Source: Ideonella oryzae (lineage in GTDB: Bacteria; Pseudomonadota; Gammaproteobacteria; Burkholderiales; Burkholderiaceae_C). From it: 64,000 bases of DNA. Of the stretch, positions 60,665-64,000 are shown piece after piece. Made by a program: the position numbers and the translations under genes. Position 1 is the stretch's first letter. Each line of letters starts with the position of its first letter. Below the pieces are notes generated by a model. It was not told the origin of the DNA and did no database searches. It worked only from the letters and a program-made list of their open reading frames with translations. Location: assembly GCF_024055665.1 (NCBI RefSeq), contig NZ_JAMXMC010000001.1:124001-188000 (forward strand). The letters are read 5' to 3'.

Positions 60665-61579
60665 CTATCCCGCTGTGCCGGCTTCTGCCACAGCGGCTTT
60701 GAGCAAGGCCATGAAGCGCTGCATGACGGGCGTCACCCGGTCAGGGGCGTACACCCACTCCACCGGAAAGTGCCGACCGACTTCTCCCAGGCTCACCAGG
60801 CGGATGCTGGGAGGACAGGTGGACGCCATGCTGCTGGGCACGAAGGTGCAGCCCACGCCAGCCGCCACCAGCCCCATCAAGGTGGCCAAGTCGCTACCTG
60901 TCTGCTGGACCTGGGGGGTGAACCCGACCTCCTGGCATTGGGCCATCAGAAAGCGGTGCTGGGCTGGTGACCGAATCGGGTCGCACCAGACGAAAGGCGT
61001 TCCCGCCAAGTCAGCCAGCTTGCGGGGCGGGCGAACCCGCGCCGTGCCCGAAGACGGCATGGCCAACACGAAACGCTCCTTCAGCAGCAACACATGGCTC
61101 AGGTGCGGTGCTTCCACCTGCCGCCAGGCCATGATGCCGCCATCGATCTGCCCCTGCGCCATGGCAGCAGCTTGCTCGACAGACAACATCGGCTCCACCG
61201 ACAGGCTCACCCGCGGCAGCTCGGCTCGAAAGCGTTGCAGCGCACCCGCCAGGGCAGGCAGAAAGAGGTAGTTGGGCAACGCGCCCACCCGCAGCACCCC
61301 CAGCTCGCCCCGCGATGCGCGCAGGGCCCGGTCCTGACTTTGCGCCAGCCCCTGCAGCATCTGCCGTGCATCGCTCAGGAAGGACTGCCCGGCCGCTGTC
61401 ACTTCCACGCCCTTGGTGGTTCGCCGCAGAAGTGGCGTGCCGATGGCTTCTTCGAGTTCGCGAATCTGCCGGGAGAGTGCAGGTTGGACGATGCCGACCA
61501 CGCGGGCCCCCGCCTGCACGCTGCCCGCCTCGGCCACAGCGACGAAATAGCGAAGGTGCCGGAATTGGATGTTGCGCAT
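60665..61579 (-). CDS. LysR-family transcriptional regulator
   Basis: A 304-residue regulator. The helix-turn-helix (GSVQAGARVVGIVQPALSRQ) spans residues about 20-40, then IRELEEAIGTPLLRR. The effector domain contains LRVGALPNYLFLPAL. It is divergent from the serine/threonine dehydratase-like gene, so that gene is its likely target. ATG at 61579 gives the family N-terminus; the frame continues further upstream with in-frame starts. Confidence 0.9.
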   Translation of the reverse strand: MRNIQFRHLRYFVAVAEAGSVQAGARVVGIVQPALSRQIRELEEAIGTPLLRRTTKGVEVTAAGQSFLSDARQMLQGLAQSQDRALRASRGELGVLRVGALPNYLFLPALAGALQRFRAELPRVSLSVEPMLSVEQAAAMAQGQIDGGIMAWRQVEAPHLSHVLLLKERFVLAMPSSGTARVRPPRKLADLAGTPFVWCDPIRSPAQHRFLMAQCQEVGFTPQVQQTGSDLATLMGLVAAGVGCTFVPSSMASTCPPSIRLVSLGEVGRHFPVEWVYAPDRVTPVMQRFMALLKAAVAEAGTAG

Positions 61580-61611
61580 GGCGTGCGGGTCTTGCGGCTT
61601 CTTGCATTGGC

Positions 61612-61628
61612 GATGCCTGGCAGGCATC
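61612..61628. promoter_or_regulatory. Candidate LysR-regulator binding site
   Basis: A perfect inverted repeat, GATGCCT-GGC-AGGCATC, in the 146-bp divergent gap between the LysR gene and the dehydratase gene. Its length (17 bp) and place match the recognition site of LysR regulators. Confidence 0.55.
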
Positions 61629-61725
61629 ACACGGCAACTTTCATAGCACTCGCCAGCATACCCTGCGCGACCTACCATGCCCTTCGGTTGCCCCCATACC
61701 CCCGTGATTCATTGCTTGCCTCGCC

Positions 61726-62649
61726 ATGCCACTGCATATCCGCACGCCCTACCTGCGTTCATCACCACTGTCTCAGCACCAGGATGTCTGGCTGAAGCTG
61801 GAGGCCTTGCAGCCCTGCGGCTCCTTCAAGCTGCGCGGTGTGGGCGCCTTGTGCGAAGCACGCCTGGCCCAAGGTGCACGGGGCTTCATCTCGTCCTCAG
61901 GGGGCAACGCCGGCATTGCTGCAGCCTATGCAGGCCGCGCCCTGGGCGTGCCGGTGCGGGTGGTGGTGCCAGAGACCACCTCGGCCCGGGCCCGTCAGAT
62001 CATTCTGGACACCGGCGCCCAGCTGACGGTGCATGGCAGCCACTGGGCCGAGGCCCACGCACTGGCCGAAGAACTGACCGGGCCGCAAGACGCCTTCGTG
62101 CATCCCTTCGATGACCCCCTGCTCTGGCAAGGCCATGCCGTCCTGGTGGACGAGATGGCCGAACAAGGCCCCAAGCCAGACGTGGTGGTGCTCTCCGTCG
62201 GCGGAGGCGGCCTCTTGTGCGGTGTGCTGGAGGGCCTGTGGCGCAACGGCTGGTTCGACGTCCCCGTCCTGGCGGTCGAGACCGTCGGCGCCGACAGCTA
62301 CGCCCAATCGCTGAAGGCGGGCCATCCGGTGGCCCTGCCCCGGATCACCAGCATCGCCACCACCTTGGGGGCCAAGCAACCCTGTGACGAATCCGTGCAC
62401 CGGGCACAGCGCCACCCGGTCCATTCCCTGGTGGTGAGCGATGCCGAGGCCGTCGCTGCGGCGGTTCGCCTCATGGACGACCACCGGCTGGTGGTGGAGC
62501 CTGCTTGCGGCGCCGCCTTGGCCGCACTGACGCAGGGGCACCCTCTGCTGAACGTGGCACGGTCCATCGCGGTGGTCGTCTGTGGCGGTGTGACCACGCC
62601 CGACACCGAGCTGCGTGCGCTGCACGCCCGCCTGTCAGCCCCACACTGA
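61726..62649 (+). CDS. PLP-dependent serine/threonine dehydratase-like enzyme
   Basis: A 307-residue fold-type II PLP enzyme. Lys35 in SFKLRG is the Schiff-base lysine, SSSGGNAG (residues 56-63) binds the cofactor phosphate-side loop, and SVGGGGLL forms the glycine-rich phosphate loop. The single-domain length and missing C-terminal ACT domain match catabolic L-serine/threonine dehydratases (SDS type), giving pyruvate or 2-oxobutyrate and ammonia. Next to DadA and a glycine riboswitch, it suggests a serine/glycine catabolic neighbourhood. Confidence 0.9.
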   Translation: MPLHIRTPYLRSSPLSQHQDVWLKLEALQPCGSFKLRGVGALCEARLAQGARGFISSSGGNAGIAAAYAGRALGVPVRVVVPETTSARARQIILDTGAQLTVHGSHWAEAHALAEELTGPQDAFVHPFDDPLLWQGHAVLVDEMAEQGPKPDVVVLSVGGGGLLCGVLEGLWRNGWFDVPVLAVETVGADSYAQSLKAGHPVALPRITSIATTLGAKQPCDESVHRAQRHPVHSLVVSDAEAVAAAVRLMDDHRLVVEPACGAALAALTQGHPLLNVARSIAVVVCGGVTTPDTELRALHARLSAPH

Positions 62650-62783
62650 CCACGTCAGCGCGCTCCCGGCATGCACACACCGGTCGGCGCGAACAGCCAC
62701 GTTCCCCCTCCAGCCGGGCCCTACCGTGGCAAGGTACCTCAGCGCCAGCCGCCGTCCGGCGAGAGTTCATTGGACAATCGCGC

Positions 62784-64000
62784 ATGACCCGCACCGACAC
62801 GACCGGCGCTCCGGCGCCCGCCGCCGCCTCCTTCGCCAGCCTGCCCCTGCCCCCGGCCATGCAGGCCAATCTGCAGCAACTGGGCTACCTGGCCATGACG
62901 CCCATCCAGGCCGCCAGCCTGCCGCTGGCCCTGGCCGGGGCCGACCTGATCGCCCAGGCCAAGACCGGCAGCGGCAAGACCGCCGCCTTCACCCTGCCCC
63001 TGCTGGCCAACCTGAACCCGCGCCGCTTTGCCGTGCAGGCCCTGGTGCTGTGCCCCACCCGTGAGCTGGCCGAGCAGGTCACGCAGGAGATCCGCCGCCT
63101 GGCCCGGGCCGAGGACAACATCAAGACCCTGACCCTGTGCGGGGGCGCGCCCATCCGCAACCAGCTGGCCAGCCTGGCGCACGGCGCCCACATCGTGGTG
63201 GGCACGCCCGGCCGCATCCTGGACCACCTCTCGCGCGACACGCTGGCGCTGGACGCCCTGAACACCCTGGTGCTGGACGAGGCCGACCGCATGCTGGACA
63301 TGGGCTTTGCCGAAGACATCGCCCAGGTGGTGGAACGCTGCCCCAAGGCGCGCCAGACCCTGCTGTTCTCGGCCACCTACCCGGAGGGCGTGGCCAAGCT
63401 GGCCGGGCGCTTCATGCGCGACCCGAAGGAAGTGAAGCTCACCGAGCGCCACGCCGAAACCAAGATCCGCCAGCGCTTCTATGAGGTGAAGGACAGCGAG
63501 CGCCTGCACGCGGTGAGCCTGCTGCTCAAGCACTTCCGCCCGGTCAGCACGCTGGCCTTCTGCAACACCAAGCAGCAATGCCGCGACCTGGTGGCCGTGC
63601 TGCAGGCCCAGGGCTTCGTGGCGCTGGAACTGCACGGCGACCTGGACCAGCGCGAGCGCGATCAGGTGCTGGTGCGCTTTGCCAACCGCAGCTGCAGCGT
63701 GCTGGTGGCCACCGACGTGGCCGCCCGCGGCCTGGACATCGCCCAGCTCGAGGCTGTCATCAACGTGGACATCACCCCCGACCCCGAGGTGCATGTGCAC
63801 CGCGTGGGCCGCACCGGCCGGGCCGATGCCGAGGGCTGGGCCTTCAGCCTGGCCAGCCTGGACGAGATGGGCAGCGTGGGCCGCATCGACGAGATGCAAG
63901 GCCGCCCCAGCGAATGGCACCCGCTGAGCGAACTGGCCGACGCCGCCGACGCCCCGGCCTTGCTGCCCCCGATGGCGACGCTGCAGATCCTGGGCGGGCG
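62784..64000 (+). CDS. dbpA: ATP-dependent RNA helicase DbpA, 3' end outside window
   Basis: At least 405 codons of a DEAD-box helicase, with no stop before the window edge. Visible motifs: Q-motif region (TPIQAASLP), AKTGSGKT, PTRELAEQ, GTPGR, DEADRML, SAT, HGDLDQRERD, TDVAARGLD and HRVGRTGR. The opening FASLPLPPAMQANLQQLGY and overall order match DbpA, which uses a C-terminal domain to bind 23S rRNA hairpin 92 during 50S assembly; that domain is only just reached here. It is a core gene, not part of the neighbouring amino-acid genes. Confidence 0.93.
   Translation, partial: MTRTDTTGAPAPAAASFASLPLPPAMQANLQQLGYLAMTPIQAASLPLALAGADLIAQAKTGSGKTAAFTLPLLANLNPRRFAVQALVLCPTRELAEQVTQEIRRLARAEDNIKTLTLCGGAPIRNQLASLAHGAHIVVGTPGRILDHLSRDTLALDALNTLVLDEADRMLDMGFAEDIAQVVERCPKARQTLLFSATYPEGVAKLAGRFMRDPKEVKLTERHAETKIRQRFYEVKDSERLHAVSLLLKHFRPVSTLAFCNTKQQCRDLVAVLQAQGFVALELHGDLDQRERDQVLVRFANRSCSVLVATDVAARGLDIAQLEAVINVDITPDPEVHVHRVGRTGRADAEGWAFSLASLDEMGSVGRIDEMQGRPSEWHPLSELADAADAPALLPPMATLQILGG

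Overview
The window is a GC-rich beta-proteobacterial sequence. Gene content and protein style point to the Burkholderiales, probably near the Sphaerotilaceae/Comamonadaceae; this is inferred from families such as the MexAB-type pump, DbpA, a HU with a Lys/Ala tail and an acyl-CoA dehydrogenase/phosphotransferase cluster, not from an rRNA marker. No tRNA, rRNA or CRISPR array was seen. The most informative region, 24.0-28.7 kb, is a plasmid/chromid-type maintenance locus: a RepB/Rep_3-like initiator, an 850-bp intergenic stretch with four 15-bp iteron-like repeats and an AT-rich dyad, then parA-parB and three palindromic parS-like sites, two of them inside the parA and parB coding sequences. 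The replicon is therefore probably a secondary chromosome (chromid) or megaplasmid, or a chromosome with one integrated.

Layout. 0-5 kb: porin tail, small phosphate-binding-like periplasmic protein, chemoreceptor and a GGDEF/EAL protein. 5-12.5 kb: YciI, ArsC, an L,D-transpeptidase with a DUF882 protein, an ankyrin protein, a PQQ alcohol dehydrogenase with its dihaem cytochrome c, and a polyprenyl-synthetase-like protein lacking the usual Asp motif. 12.5-18.7 kb: a dense signalling cluster (REC-Hpt, HTH-REC, REC, HD-GYP, two sensor kinases), ended by a terminator shared with a convergent HU gene. 19.2-24 kb: acyl-CoA dehydrogenase, SDR, aminoglycoside-phosphotransferase-like protein and histidine phosphatase in one tightly overlapping operon, divergent from a LysR gene. 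24-28.7 kb: rep/ori/par.

28.7-29.9 kb is nearly gene-free, with a perfect AT-rich palindrome and a decayed ORF. 29.9-37.6 kb is an accessory catabolic/detoxification cluster (TetR, SDR, two paralogous alpha/beta hydrolases, Old Yellow Enzyme, quinone-oxidoreductase-like MDR, MFS, MarR), bounded on the right by the end of an IS3-family element. 38.0-41.8 kb holds two tyrosine recombinases around a rhodanese gene, followed by an infA gene. The first recombinase has a complete catalytic set; the second has lost four of six catalytic positions, and a perfect 15-bp inverted repeat abuts its start.

42-64 kb: a 1254-residue hybrid kinase; a BaeSR-like two-component system divergent from a MexAB-OprM-type tripartite pump; an EmrB-type transporter; small membrane and redox-type genes; an EAL protein; a tandem glycine riboswitch upstream of a DadA-like amino-acid oxidoreductase; a LysR regulator divergent from a serine/threonine dehydratase-like gene; and dbpA, cut by the window end.
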